Shown here: positions 35,244-45,045 of the stretch, piece by piece
Numbering within the stretch: the first letter of the stretch is position 1
Layout of the letters: each line of letters begins with the position of its first letter
Assembly (NCBI GenBank): GCA_039680605.1
Contig: JBDKTA010000027.1
Span: forward strand, 1 to 64,000
Reading direction: 5' to 3'
DNA from: Planctomycetaceae bacterium
Lineage (GTDB): Bacteria; Planctomycetota; Phycisphaerae; SM23-33
Length of the DNA stretch: 64,000 nt
Position numbers and translations under genes: made by a program
Notes under the pieces: generated by a model
Told to the model about the DNA's origin: nothing
Database searches by the model: none
Seen by the model: the letters and a program-made list of their open reading frames with translations, nothing else

Positions 35244-38200
35244 ATGGCAGAACATTCTACCAACCCCGGCGCTCACACCAACCCCTCTGACGCCCCGCGC
35301 CGCCGGAGGTGGCCGTGGATCGTGGCGGCCGTCGCGGTGCTGCTGGCGGCGCTGGTGTTTGCAGCCCCTTATCTGATCTCGACCCGCGCCGGGACGGACC
35401 TGGTCCTGCGGGCGGTCAATGATCGCATCGATCAGTCCGTCGCCGCCGACGACGTGTCGCTGACATGGCTGGGTCCGTGCCAGGCCAGCGACGTTCGCGT
35501 GGTCGACGAGCAGGGCAGGGACGTGGCTTTGGTCAAGAACGTGCAGTTGCAGAAGGGGCTGCTGGGGCTGATCTTCAGCCCGTACCGCTTCGAGAAGGCG
35601 ACCCTCACCGAGCCCCGCGTGACGGTTTATGTGGATCAACCGCGGGAGGAGGAGCCTTCCGGCAAGCTGCCGGACCTGGCGGGGCAGGTGGTCGTGATTG
35701 ACGGGCAACTGATGTTGCGCCGCCTCGACGGGCGGGCGATCGACGTGCAGCAGATCAACGCCGACTTGACGCTGAACACGCTGGACCGGATCAACGGGCG
35801 ATTCCGCGGCAGTTTGGCCTCCGGCGGCGCCGTCGGCGGAACCGTGGACCTCGATAACGTGCAGGAGGGCTTCGAAAAGGGGCTCGACCGGATCACGGGA
35901 AACTTCCAGGTCGCGACCGATCAGGGCGTGAACCTCGCCCCGCTGGTCCACTTCGCCGACGCCTCGCTGCCCTTTCAGGGAACGGCCAGCCTGCGGGCCT
36001 CGGCCGTCATGGAGCAACGAAAGATCAATGCCACGGTTCTGGCCGAAGGCAAGGCCCTGACGTCGGCGCGGCCGCAACACGGTCCCGCGCGCCCGATGGA
36101 CGTCCGCATTGAGGGCAAGGCCACCAGCGAGAACGGGCTGGCCCATGGCAACCTGGCGTTGACCAGCGGGGCGGGCACGTTCCAGGCGCAGCTTGCATAT
36201 CCGCTTAACGCCCCGCTGCCGCAGCTTTCCGGCGGCGACATCCTGTCGGCGATCTGGGGCGGGCGGCAACTCAACCTCCCTGAGCTGACGCTCAAGGCGG
36301 CGGGGACGTTTGACGTGGCGGCCCTGGCGCGCTCCGTGCCGGCGTTGCTGAACATTCAGGGCGGCGCGAAGATCACCGGCGGTTCGCTGGCGCTGAACGA
36401 CCTGTCCGTCAAGGGCGGCGCCGACGCCACCATCGCCATGCGCGCCGCCTTGACCGACTTCGCCGCCCGCGCCGAGGGCAAGACCATCACCCTGCAGCCG
36501 GTCACGCTGAACCTTGACGCGGGCCTCCAGGGCGAAAAAGGACTCCAGATCCGCCAGGGGAAGCTGGACTCCGATTTCCTCAAAGCCGCCGCCACCGGGG
36601 CCGCGACCGACATGAACCTGACCTATCGCCTCGACATAGGGCAGCTCCGCTCGCAGCTTGGCCAGGTCTTCGACCTCGGCGCCCTGCCGCAACAGGGGCT
36701 GGCCGAGGGAACCGCGGTGATGACCAAAGCCGGCGATGATCGTGTGAACCTGGAGGTGAATCTGGCGGCCCGGGATTTCCGCCGCAGCGGCGCCCCGGAC
36801 GTCCTGGTCGAGCAGGCGACGGTGCAGCAGAGCGGCCACATCCTCGTCCAGCAGCGCAGGCCCGTCGAACTGATCGTCGAACGCGGGCAGTTCGCCATCG
36901 GCCAGGACCTGGCCGCCTCCGACAGCGGTCGGTACGACTTCCGCACCGGGGCCATGCACTTCGACGTGAACGTCGCGCAGTCGCGCCTGCAGGCGCTGGC
37001 GACGCTGGCCCAGGCCCTCGCGGGCGTGGATCTGCCGCAGGTGCATGGCACCCTGGCGACCAAAGCCCGCATCACGCGCGACGCCACAGGCGTCCTCGAT
37101 GTGACGCTGGCGGACGGTTCGCTGCAGGGCGTGAAGGCGTTCGAGCAGGGACAACCCGCGCCGCCGGCGGGCATCGACGCCAGTTTCAGCGGGCAAATGA
37201 AACTGGCCGACAACCGCACCATCGCCACGATCAAGACCACCGGCGCGGCGGTCGCCCTCGATGTGGAGCTGGACTATCCCACGCGGTCGAAATGGCGCGT
37301 GTCGGCGCGGGAACTTCTGGCGGCGCTGCTGGAGGGACGTCCCTCGACCATGCCCGAGCTGCGGCTCGACGTCAAAGGCCGCGTCGATGGCACCGCCCTG
37401 GCCAAGGCGGCCCCCGCCCTGGCCGCCATGCCCGGCCAGACGGTCCTGCGCGGCGGCACGATGCAACTGGACACCTTCGCGCTGCGCGGCGGGGCGCTGC
37501 CGTCGCTCAAGGCCGACGCCAAGTTCGCCTCCGTCAGCCTGACCCACCAGGGACGGCCGATCGAGATCAAGAAAGGCACTGTCGACGTCGACATGAACAT
37601 CGAGCGCGGCGTCGGGCTCCAGATCGGCAAGGGTCTCATCGACTCTGACGCCGGGCGGGCAAGCCTGAGCGGCTCAGCGCGGAAGCTCGATGCGGTCTTT
37701 GCGATCAACGCCGCCCATGTTCCCGTAACCTTGGCCGGCGCGAGCGGGACGGCGCTGCAGTTGACCGGCGGGACGCTCAGCGGCACCGCCACGGTCGCTC
37801 GCGACGGGCAGGTGGTGGATCTGGCTCTGGCCGCCGAGGCGACCGACCTCGCCTGGCAGGAAGATGGCAAATCGAAATCGCTCGCCAAGGCCTCGATCGA
37901 GCAGACCAGCCGGCTGGAAATGAAAGATTACGATCCGCGCAAGATCACGCTGTCGCGGGCGGTGGTGCGAATTCCCGACGAACTGGTCGTCCAGGGGCAG
38001 GGATGGTACGAGTTCCGAACCGGCGCGATGGACGCCGCGGTCGATCTACAGCAGGCGAAGATCCAGACGCTGGCGTCGTGGGCCAATTCGCTGGGGATGG
38101 ATCCGGGCGCCTTGAACCGCTACTCCGGACAGTTTGCCGGAAGCGCCAAGTTATCCGCGCCCGCCAGGGGCCCGATCGTCTCCAGCGGCACGATGAATAT

Positions 38201-39824
38201 CGCGGGCCTGGCCGTCGACAATCGCCCTGTGGGCAAGGGTCCCATCAGCCTGGATTGGAATGGGCTGGAGTACGCCCGAGCCGCCAGGCGCCTGGCGGTG
38301 GCGTCGGCGACGCTTCAAAGTTCCTTCGCCAGCGCCAAAGCCACCGACCTGAACGCCTCGCTGGGGCGGCCCTTCACGCTGCAGGGCGCCGCCGACGCCA
38401 GCGCCGACCTGGCGCCGGTGATGGACGTGGTGCGTCCCCTGGCCGCCTCGGCCCGCAAAGAGGGCGGACAGCCCGCCCCGCCGCTGCAGTTGTCCGGCCG
38501 CGCCAACTGGAAGGGCCAGTTTCAAACCGTCGGACAGACCATCTCCATCGAGGGTCGCGGCGGCGTCAGCAACTTTGTCGCCGGTCAGGCTCAGCCGGTT
38601 AATATCGACTTCGACCAGATCATCGCCATCGACCGCCAGAGCGACTCGATGAACATCCGCGCCCTGAAGATCAACTCCCAGCCGGACGTCTTCACGATGA
38701 CGGCCTCGGGCACCGTTGGCAACTATACGACCGACATGAACGCCGACATCACCGGGCGGTATACCGGTTCATGGCCTTACATCATGGAACTGCTCAAGCA
38801 GTTCGCCCCGGAGGTGGAACGGGAACTGGCAGTAACGGGCCAGACGCGTGGCGATTTCTTCATTCGCGGCCCCATCAACAAGCCCGGCGCCCAGCCGGGG
38901 TGGCGCGACCTGTCGGCGCAGACCACCGTCTCCTGGCGGTCGATCAAGCTCCGCAACTTCGGCGTCACGATGGAAGAGGCGAGCATGACGCCTTCGCTCT
39001 CCGGTGGGCGCGTCGGCGTTCCCACCACGCCCGTCCCGGCGATGGACGGGCAAGTCGTGCTGGGCGGAACGGTCATGGCCGCCGGACCGGCCAACAACTA
39101 CGCCCTCCAGGGACGACACCAGGTCCTCAAGTCGCTGAAGATATCGGCCGAGTTGGGAAAGGATCTTCTGGGCCGCTTCAACCCGGTCTTCGCCGAAGCG
39201 GTCGGGATCGAAGGACGCGTCTCACTGGCGATGGAAGATTTCTACTGGCCTCTGGACAAGGCGCAGATCCGCCAGGCGCGCGGGCGCGGGGCGCTGAACC
39301 TGGCCGATCTGAAGCTGCGCGTCGGCGGACCGCTGGGCAAGCTCCTGGGGCCGCTCAACAGCGCTCTGATGCCGGCGCTGACCGACAGCGTGAACTTTGA
39401 GATTCGAGACGGGCGCATTCACTACGACAACTTCAAGCTCGTTTACGCCCGCATCTACGACGTGCGGTTTAGCGGCTCAGTCGCGTTTGTCGACGACGAA
39501 CAGGTCGACCTGGTCATGTCGCTGCCGATCACGCCCGACGTGCTGCAGCAGTTCAAGGTCGCCGGACCGATCAATGACATCTCCCGCGTCCTGGGTGAGC
39601 AGCGCGTCGAGATTCCCCTCAAAGGGACGCGATTGCATGTGATCCCGCGCCTCGAAGCGGTCAACATCCAGCCAATGATCGCCAAGGCCATGGAGCAGTT
39701 GATCAAGGAAGGCATCCTCAAAGGCGGACTGATTCCCAAGCTGCCCGAGGCCTCCCCGCGCAAACCCGGCGACTTCCTGCCGGACCTGCCCATCCCAGGA
39801 TTGGACAAGAGCAAAAATAAGTAG
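35244..39824 (+). CDS. Large AsmA-like envelope protein
   Basis: The start at 35244 is fixed by GAGGAGGT six bases upstream (1526 residues); the frame is open from 35196. One N-terminal membrane helix (WPWIVAAVAVLLAALVFAAPYLI) is followed by a very long beta-rich body with repeated amphipathic strands. Three similar segments recur (KITLQPVTLNLDAGLQGEKGLQI / IEIKKGTVDVDMNIERGVGLQI, and YDFRTGAMHFDVNVAQ / YEFRTGAMDAAVDLQQ), showing internal duplication. The C-terminal part (IRDGRIHYDNFKLVYARIYDVRFSGSVAFVDD, then ISRVLGEQRVEIPLKG) matches the AsmA/TamB-like end. It should be anchored in the inner membrane and span the periplasm. Bridge-like lipid transfer is a family hypothesis. Confidence 0.82.
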   Translation: MAEHSTNPGAHTNPSDAPRRRRWPWIVAAVAVLLAALVFAAPYLISTRAGTDLVLRAVNDRIDQSVAADDVSLTWLGPCQASDVRVVDEQGRDVALVKNVQLQKGLLGLIFSPYRFEKATLTEPRVTVYVDQPREEEPSGKLPDLAGQVVVIDGQLMLRRLDGRAIDVQQINADLTLNTLDRINGRFRGSLASGGAVGGTVDLDNVQEGFEKGLDRITGNFQVATDQGVNLAPLVHFADASLPFQGTASLRASAVMEQRKINATVLAEGKALTSARPQHGPARPMDVRIEGKATSENGLAHGNLALTSGAGTFQAQLAYPLNAPLPQLSGGDILSAIWGGRQLNLPELTLKAAGTFDVAALARSVPALLNIQGGAKITGGSLALNDLSVKGGADATIAMRAALTDFAARAEGKTITLQPVTLNLDAGLQGEKGLQIRQGKLDSDFLKAAATGAATDMNLTYRLDIGQLRSQLGQVFDLGALPQQGLAEGTAVMTKAGDDRVNLEVNLAARDFRRSGAPDVLVEQATVQQSGHILVQQRRPVELIVERGQFAIGQDLAASDSGRYDFRTGAMHFDVNVAQSRLQALATLAQALAGVDLPQVHGTLATKARITRDATGVLDVTLADGSLQGVKAFEQGQPAPPAGIDASFSGQMKLADNRTIATIKTTGAAVALDVELDYPTRSKWRVSARELLAALLEGRPSTMPELRLDVKGRVDGTALAKAAPALAAMPGQTVLRGGTMQLDTFALRGGALPSLKADAKFASVSLTHQGRPIEIKKGTVDVDMNIERGVGLQIGKGLIDSDAGRASLSGSARKLDAVFAINAAHVPVTLAGASGTALQLTGGTLSGTATVARDGQVVDLALAAEATDLAWQEDGKSKSLAKASIEQTSRLEMKDYDPRKITLSRAVVRIPDELVVQGQGWYEFRTGAMDAAVDLQQAKIQTLASWANSLGMDPGALNRYSGQFAGSAKLSAPARGPIVSSGTMNIAGLAVDNRPVGKGPISLDWNGLEYARAARRLAVASATLQSSFASAKATDLNASLGRPFTLQGAADASADLAPVMDVVRPLAASARKEGGQPAPPLQLSGRANWKGQFQTVGQTISIEGRGGVSNFVAGQAQPVNIDFDQIIAIDRQSDSMNIRALKINSQPDVFTMTASGTVGNYTTDMNADITGRYTGSWPYIMELLKQFAPEVERELAVTGQTRGDFFIRGPINKPGAQPGWRDLSAQTTVSWRSIKLRNFGVTMEEASMTPSLSGGRVGVPTTPVPAMDGQVVLGGTVMAAGPANNYALQGRHQVLKSLKISAELGKDLLGRFNPVFAEAVGIEGRVSLAMEDFYWPLDKAQIRQARGRGALNLADLKLRVGGPLGKLLGPLNSALMPALTDSVNFEIRDGRIHYDNFKLVYARIYDVRFSGSVAFVDDEQVDLVMSLPITPDVLQQFKVAGPINDISRVLGEQRVEIPLKGTRLHVIPRLEAVNIQPMIAKAMEQLIKEGILKGGLIPKLPEASPRKPGDFLPDLPIPGLDKSKNK

Positions 39825-40037
39825 GCGCGCCCGGACGTATTGGCGGCCCTTCCGATTTGCATTTGATCTTGCGTCATCGCGACAGTATCCTCGACCGAAC
39901 CCATGCGGCCGGGGGATCCTGTCACAGAGCCTTCCTGCCGCGGAGTGCGGCGGTGGCGGCGCGTGCCGCGACCGCGCTGGCTTGCAGCGGCAGGGACCCG
40001 CTGCAGGCGCCTGAGCCTGTCCCTCGGGAGTTTGAGC

Positions 40038-40760
40038 ATGTTCAGAAGCATCGTATGCGTCCTGGTTGCCCTGGCATGGATCGCCAATCCGCTCGCGGCC
40101 GAGGAGAAGAAGGCCCCCGTCAAGAAAGCGCCCGCCAAGGCCAAACTCAAGGCCGGTCTCAAGGGCGAATACGCCATCATGGCCTCGACCCTCGAATTGA
40201 CCGAGGAACAGCAGACCAAGCTGGCCGAAACCGTCAAGGCGCAGCAGTTGGCTGATGTCGAAGCGGCCAAGGCCGACAAGGCCAAAGTCGCCGACGCTCA
40301 AAAGGCCATGACCGAGGCCAAGCAGAAAAAAGACGCCGCCGCCACCGAAGCAGCCAAGAAGGCCCTCGCCGAGGCCAAGGCCGCCATCAAAACCAACAAG
40401 ACCGCTCTCGACGAAAAGCAGAAGGCGGAGATCCAGGCCCTGCTCACCGACGAGCAGAAGTCCCGCTGGATGGGGTTCACCATTTCCCGCACCGTCCTGC
40501 GCGAGATGGCGTGGGCGAAGGTGACGCCGGCGCAGAAGACCAAGATCGAAACCATCGCCATGGAAACCGCGCCCAAAATGCGCGGCGAAGGCAAGAGCGA
40601 TCAGGAGATCGTCACCGCCGTGAAGGCCTCGGCCGTCGAACTTCTCACCGATGCCCAGAAGGGCCTGGACAAATCGAAGGATGCGCCCAAGGTCAAGGGC
40701 AAGAAGAAGGACGCCGCGGAAGAGAAGAAGCCCGCTGCCAAGGCTGAGAAAGAAGAGTAA
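40038..40760 (+). CDS. Small periplasmic helical protein, Spy/CpxP-like
   Basis: The start at 40038 (240 residues) is supported by GGGAG upstream and a signal peptide (MFRSIVCVLVALAWIANPLAAE). The mature protein is very rich in Lys, Ala and Glu. An early LELTEEQQTKLAETVKAQ, and later ALLTDEQKSR and KVTPAQKTKIETIA, recall the LTxxQ-type motifs of Spy/CpxP-like proteins. The middle (residues 75-135) should form a long charged helix or coiled coil, and the end is a lysine-rich tail. A periplasmic chaperone or structural role is plausible. A strong terminator follows 28 bp after its stop. Confidence 0.65.
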   Translation: MFRSIVCVLVALAWIANPLAAEEKKAPVKKAPAKAKLKAGLKGEYAIMASTLELTEEQQTKLAETVKAQQLADVEAAKADKAKVADAQKAMTEAKQKKDAAATEAAKKALAEAKAAIKTNKTALDEKQKAEIQALLTDEQKSRWMGFTISRTVLREMAWAKVTPAQKTKIETIAMETAPKMRGEGKSDQEIVTAVKASAVELLTDAQKGLDKSKDAPKVKGKKKDAAEEKKPAAKAEKEE

Positions 40761-40787
40761 GCAAGCGACCGCGTGATCATTCACTCG

Positions 40788-40816
40788 CCGCCGGGCCTCG
40801 CGCCCGGCGGTTTTTT
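40788..40816 (+). terminator. Strong Rho-independent terminator
   Basis: CCGCCGGGC and GCCCGGCGG form a perfect nine-base stem around CTCGC, followed by six Ts (40811-40816). It ends the marC to 40760 cluster. Confidence 0.92.
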
Positions 40817-40909
40817 ATTTCGCGATGCACTACCGCAGTGCGTAGATGCAACAAGGGCCGGCTTTCGCCGACCCTTGATGACAATGTATCTTTGGTTGCA
40901 GGGACGTGA

Positions 40910-40984
40910 CTATTTCTTTTTCTTCTTGGCAACCTTCTTGGTGGTCTTCTTTGCAGCCTTCTTCGTTACTTTCTTCTTGGCCAT
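40910..40984 (-). CDS. 24-residue lysine-rich histone-H1-like mini-protein
   Basis: A very short gene reads MAKKKVTKKAAKK then TTKKVAKKKKK and a TAG stop: 24 residues, 15 of them Lys. GGAAGGAG lies eight bases upstream of the ATG, one of the best ribosome binding sites in the window, and a 7-bp hairpin (GGAGGCA-TC-TGCCTCC, 41004-41019) lies just before it. The KKAAKKTTKK pattern matches the C-terminal tails of bacterial histone-H1-like and other nucleic-acid-binding basic proteins, but no globular domain is present. It may bind DNA or RNA, or be a degenerate tail. It has its own transcription unit, divergent from the AraC gene. Translation has not been shown. Confidence 0.7.
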   Translation of the reverse strand: MAKKKVTKKAAKKTTKKVAKKKKK

Positions 40985-41388
40985 GTTACAGGCTCCTTCC
41001 CGGGGAGGCATCTGCCTCCGCTACCGCGGTAACCTCGTCTCGCGCGCCTCCACTGGCGGCTGATCGGAGGGTTCTAGACAGCAAAACAGGGCACAGATAC
41101 TTGCAACTACGCTTATAAGGCGCAAAACACGCTGGGGTTGCAAGAATAAAATCGTCTGTGCCATAAATTTCCTTACCCTCACTATCGGCATGCGCGCGCC
41201 TGGGCGCTCTGCAATTCCGCAGCCGGCGGTAGAAAATGTTTCTGCTCCCGTCGGTCGATGGCGCAGCGACTTTCAGTTTCGCCGTGGTCCAAAATTTCTT
41301 ACAATGCTCTTAGACGCCTTCGCGGCGGTCATGTGGTTCGGCGCGGCGCCCTCACCGGCGCCCCGGCCGGACAGCCAAAGGAGATGCG
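40985..41388. promoter_or_regulatory. Divergent control region with paired dyads
   Basis: This 404-bp gap separates the minus-strand lysine-rich gene and the plus-strand AraC gene. It contains GGAGGCA-TC-TGCCTCC (41004-41019), the 8-bp palindrome ACCGCGGT (41023-41030), and a two-part inverted repeat: GGCACAGA (41090-41097) with TCTGTGCC (41155-41162), and CTTGCAA (41100-41106) with TTGCAAG (41138-41144). No strong sigma-70 promoter is clear. The outer dyad could bind a regulator such as the AraC protein itself. Confidence 0.5.
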
Positions 41389-42303
41389 GTGGCTTACGTT
41401 TCGACAGCGCAAATGATGAAGTACGCCTTCTGTCCCCAGGACGAAGCCTGCCTGCTCGAAGAAGTCGATTCACTCGGTTGGGTCTCGCACGCGCAGGGAC
41501 AGATGGCCGCCGAAGGCGCCGAGTACCTGGTCCGCGACAACGGCGCCTTCCGCCTGATCTACATGGTCCGCGGCGAACAGGAATGGTCGCTGGACAAACT
41601 CGGCGTCGTCCGGCACGGCGCGGCGGCGATGCTCGTGCTGGCCCCGTCGCAGCGGTACGTGCCCATCGACGGGCGGATGTCGGCCAACGAGTTCTTCTGG
41701 CTCGACCTGCGCATGACCTCCGGCGGCGCCCTGCCCGGCGTCCCCAAAAGCCTCGGGCACGAACTCTACAGCCGCCTGAGGCAACTGGCCAACCGCCCCG
41801 TCGTCTTGCGCAGCGCCGCGCGGGACTGCTTCGAGAAAATCGTTTCCGCCCACAGCCGCCGAAAGACGTTCTCCGAACTGGCCGCACGAGCGGCGCTGCA
41901 CGATATGCTGCTGCTGATCGTCGAGACGCAGCCGACGCCGGACGGCGCCCAGACGCGCCTCTCGCCCCACGTGGCCGAGGCGCGGCGATGGATGGAAGCC
42001 AACCTCGCCGAGAACCCCAGCGTGACCGAACTGGCCGCGCACATCGGACTCAGCGCCGTCCACCTGCGAAAGAAGTTCAGCCAGGAAGTCGGCGTCAGCC
42101 CCTCGCGATACCTCGCCGAACTGCGCCTCCAGCAGGCCAAACGACTGCTGAAAGAAAAAGGCAAGTCCATCGCCGTAATCGCCTCGACCGTCGGCCTGTC
42201 CTCCGGGCAGAACTTCGCCACGTTCTTTCGCAAGTACACCGGGTTCACGCCGGCTGAATACCGAAAGCGAATCACCGAACTCGGCGACGTGGCGGGGACT
42301 TGA
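41389..42303 (+). CDS. AraC family transcriptional regulator
   Basis: The product has 304 residues and starts at GTG with AAGGAG five to six bases upstream. The N-terminal 170 residues resemble the cupin-like effector domain of AraC proteins (FRLIYMVRGEQEW, then AAMLVLAPSQRYVPI). The C-terminal 100 residues carry the double helix-turn-helix: MEANLAENPSVTELAAHIGLSAVHLRKKFSQEVGVSPSRY and the second unit ending SSGQNFATFFRKYTGFTPAEYRK, both highly typical. It is convergent with a GH95 fucosidase gene and near aldose 1-epimerase, so control of sugar utilisation is likely. The effector is unknown. Confidence 0.93.
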   Translation: MAYVSTAQMMKYAFCPQDEACLLEEVDSLGWVSHAQGQMAAEGAEYLVRDNGAFRLIYMVRGEQEWSLDKLGVVRHGAAAMLVLAPSQRYVPIDGRMSANEFFWLDLRMTSGGALPGVPKSLGHELYSRLRQLANRPVVLRSAARDCFEKIVSAHSRRKTFSELAARAALHDMLLLIVETQPTPDGAQTRLSPHVAEARRWMEANLAENPSVTELAAHIGLSAVHLRKKFSQEVGVSPSRYLAELRLQQAKRLLKEKGKSIAVIASTVGLSSGQNFATFFRKYTGFTPAEYRKRITELGDVAGT

Positions 42304-42657
42304 GAAGCAAACTCGAAATTCGAAACCCGAAGATCGAAACAAACAACAAGGGGGAAAGAAACAAAAAGCAACCGGGGAGGATTTTCAGCGGCACGTGGCA
42401 ACGCGCGGGCCGAAAGCTTGGAGACGGGGGGTGCCGTGGCGCGCAGGGCCGAAGGCCCGAAGAGCCACGATCCCCTGAACTCACGGCCTCACTGCCCCCG
42501 GTCGTGGCTGTCGGGCTTCGCCCTCCCGCCACGGCACCCCATTCGCCCACCACCACGGCACGGGTGCTTGCGTTCTTCTTCCTTGCTTCTTGTTTCTTGC
42601 TTGTTGTTCTTGTTTGTTGTTTGTTTCGGATTTCGAATTTGGGATTTCGAGTTTTCT
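42304..42657. repeat. Long nested inverted element filling a convergent gap
   Basis: The 354 bases between the AraC stop and the GH95 stop are almost entirely inverted repeat. The outer left arm has CGAAATTCGAAACCCG and GAAACAAACAACAAG; the outer right arm has CTTGTTTGTTG and TTTCGGATTTCGAATTTGGG. Inside is another pair, GGTGCCGTGGCG (near 42430) facing CGCCACGGCACC (near 42529), plus GGCCGAAGGCC-type palindromes. No protein is encoded. Confidence 0.85.
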
Positions 42658-44964
42658 TTATCTGCCCACCCTGTAACTTTTGCCCGTAGCAGTCCGGAAC
42701 GACACCAATCCCGGCGCGGCTTGGCGCACCGTGACCGGTTTGCCGTCGCAGGTGATCTTGACGGCCGCTCCCGCTCGCAGGCGACACAGGCCGCCCTGAA
42801 GCGAGCGAACCGTCGCCTGGGCGAGCTTGCCGCTCTTCCAGGCGATGTCGATCTCGAACCCGCCTCGCGCCCTCAGACCGCTCACGCTGCCGTTGGGCCA
42901 GGCCTTGGGCAAGGCCGCCAGCAGATGAATCTCACCGGCGTGGCTTTGCAGGAGCATTTCGGCCACCGCCGCCGCGGCGCCGAAATTGCCGTCGATCTGG
43001 AACGGCGGGTGCGTGTCGAAGAGATTGGGCAGCGTCTTCTCGGCCAGCAGGCGGCGGTGCAGCACGTGGGCGTGGTCGCCGTCGCACAGGCGAGCCCAGA
43101 AATTGATCTTCCACGCCAGCGACCAGCCGGTCCCGTCGTCGCCGCGGGCCTCGAGCACCTTTCGCGCCGCCGCGGCCAGCGCCGGCGTGGTCGACGGCGA
43201 AATCATCTTGCCCGGATGCAGTCCGAACAGGTGCGACGTGTGACGGTGATGCGGCTCGGCCTCGCGGTACTCGTCGACCCACTCCATGATGCGCCCGGTG
43301 GTCTTGCTGATGCGCACCGGCGCCAGGCGTTTCATCGCCTGCAGGATTTCCTTTTGCAGCGCCGCTTCGCCCTTGCCGCCCATCGCCTTGATCGCCTCCA
43401 GGCAGTTGCCGAAGAGGTCGTTGAGGATCATCAAGTCCATCGTGGCGGCGTAGGTAAAGACGGTCTGCTGCCCGTCGGGCAGGATGAAGGCGTTCTCAGG
43501 CGAGTGCGAGGGATTGGTCACCAGCCGCCCCGCCACCGGCGTGCCGGCCGGGGCCTCGACCAGCGTGTCGAGGCAGAACCGTGCGGCGCCTTTCATCAGC
43601 GGCCACGCGCGACGCGACAGGAACTGCTTGTCGCCGGTGAAGCGGTACTGCTCGTACGCGTGCTGGGCCAGCCACGCCGAACCGATGGGCCAGATGCCCC
43701 AGATGCCGTCGAAGGGCACGGCCGAGCACCACAGGTCCGTCAGATGATGCACCACCCACCCCCGCGCGCCGTAATGTACGCGAGCGGTCTTGGCGCCGGT
43801 CTTGGCCAGGTTATCCATCAGGTCGATCAGCGGAAGCTGGCACTCGATCAGGTTGCATGGGCCCGACAGCCAGTAGTTCATCTGCAGGTTGATGTTGGTG
43901 TGGAAGTCGGCGCTCCAGGGCGGCGTGAGCGAGTCGTTCCAGATTCCCTGCAGGTTCGCCGGCAGCGTGCCCGGGCGGCTGGAGGAAATCAGCAGGTAGC
44001 GGCCGTACTGAAAATGCAGCGCCGATAACTGGCTGTCGCGGGCCTTGGGATCGGCCAGGGCCTTGATGCGCTCGTCGGTGGGCAGGCGCTGGGCGTCGCT
44101 GCGCCCCAGGTCGATCTGCACGCGTCCGAACAGGCGGCGGTAGTCCTCAACGTGCGACTGGAGCAACTGGCGGAAGCTCTTGCCCGCCGCGGCTGCGAGC
44201 TGCGCCTTGCAGATCGCGTCGGGGTTGGCGGTCAGGTTCGTCGGGCTCTTGTAGTTGGTCGCGCCGGCGATCAACAGCGTGACGGCCGAGGCCTTGCGGA
44301 CCACCAGCGCGTCGCCCTTGGCCGTGACCGTGCCGCCTTCGTTGACGATGCGGACATAGGCGGCATATTTGATCCCGCGCGGATGGCAGCGCCCGCGCAG
44401 CGTCAGCGCTCCGCCGCGGATGCCCGCCTTCCACCCCTGCCCCGGCCGGGACAGCGACGCGGTGAAGTTCAGCCCGGAGGGCTTATCGCACTCGATGCGG
44501 ACGGCGATCACCTCGTCGGGCGCACTGGCCAGCGCCGTGCGGGTGAACCGCACGCCGCCGGCGCTGTAGCTGACGCTGGCGGTGGCGGTCTCGAGATCCA
44601 GCTCGCGCCGATACCCCTTGACCGGTCCGGGCAGCTCGAACGCCAGGTGTACGTCGGCCAGCGGTTGATAAGGCCGCACGCGCTCGGGAACGCCCATCAT
44701 GTTTTCCGCGGCGATCTTGCAGGCCTGACCGGGCTGATCGTCAAAGAGCAGTTGGCGCACCTTGGGCAGGGCCCTGCGGGCGCGGGGATTGTTGCGGTCG
44801 CGATTGTAGCCGTCCCAGAGCGAGTCCTCGTTGAGCTGCAGCCGCTCGATGGCGTCGCCGCCGAAGACCATCGCGCCCAGGCGGCCGTTGCCGATGGGCA
44901 GCGCCTCGACCCACTCGCGAGCCGGCTGGCGGTACCAAAGCGTCATGTCCGATGGCTGCGACAT
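42658..44964 (-). CDS. GH95 alpha-L-fucosidase-like glycoside hydrolase
   Basis: The start at ATG 44964 is supported by AAAGGA; a TTG five codons upstream is also open. The 768-residue product has the full GH95 signature: [20 protein letters not shown] then LGAMVFGG at the N-terminus, [20 protein letters not shown] in the (alpha/alpha)6 barrel near residue 410, [14 protein letters not shown] near 565, and [17 protein letters not shown] near 660. GH95 enzymes release terminal alpha-1,2-linked L-fucose, or L-galactose, by inversion. Many planctomycete and Bacteroidetes copies have a signal peptide; none is visible here, suggesting action on imported oligosaccharides. A second GH95 lies at 59544-61949. 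Confidence 0.94.
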   Translation of the reverse strand: MSQPSDMTLWYRQPAREWVEALPIGNGRLGAMVFGGDAIERLQLNEDSLWDGYNRDRNNPRARRALPKVRQLLFDDQPGQACKIAAENMMGVPERVRPYQPLADVHLAFELPGPVKGYRRELDLETATASVSYSAGGVRFTRTALASAPDEVIAVRIECDKPSGLNFTASLSRPGQGWKAGIRGGALTLRGRCHPRGIKYAAYVRIVNEGGTVTAKGDALVVRKASAVTLLIAGATNYKSPTNLTANPDAICKAQLAAAAGKSFRQLLQSHVEDYRRLFGRVQIDLGRSDAQRLPTDERIKALADPKARDSQLSALHFQYGRYLLISSSRPGTLPANLQGIWNDSLTPPWSADFHTNINLQMNYWLSGPCNLIECQLPLIDLMDNLAKTGAKTARVHYGARGWVVHHLTDLWCSAVPFDGIWGIWPIGSAWLAQHAYEQYRFTGDKQFLSRRAWPLMKGAARFCLDTLVEAPAGTPVAGRLVTNPSHSPENAFILPDGQQTVFTYAATMDLMILNDLFGNCLEAIKAMGGKGEAALQKEILQAMKRLAPVRISKTTGRIMEWVDEYREAEPHHRHTSHLFGLHPGKMISPSTTPALAAAARKVLEARGDDGTGWSLAWKINFWARLCDGDHAHVLHRRLLAEKTLPNLFDTHPPFQIDGNFGAAAAVAEMLLQSHAGEIHLLAALPKAWPNGSVSGLRARGGFEIDIAWKSGKLAQATVRSLQGGLCRLRAGAAVKITCDGKPVTVRQAAPGLVSFRTATGKSYRVGR

Positions 44965-45045
44965 TCGTCGTCCTTTCAATAAGAGCTCTCTTGGCGAGGC
45001 CTCACAGGGCGCGTATCATGCCATCGCCGCCGGGGCTTGTCCAGA

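Noticed and set aside
33753-37547. Long minus-strand open frame continuing upstream of the alpha/beta hydrolase
   Set aside because: It is antisense to the MarC and AsmA-like genes, arises from high GC content, and precedes a good signal peptide at 33752. Its translation has no recognisable domain.
40832-40876. Hairpin AAGGGCCGGC-TTTC-GCCGACCCTT as a terminator of the mini-gene
   Set aside because: The stem has a mismatch and no T-rich tail on the minus strand; it could weakly attenuate but is not a convincing terminator.
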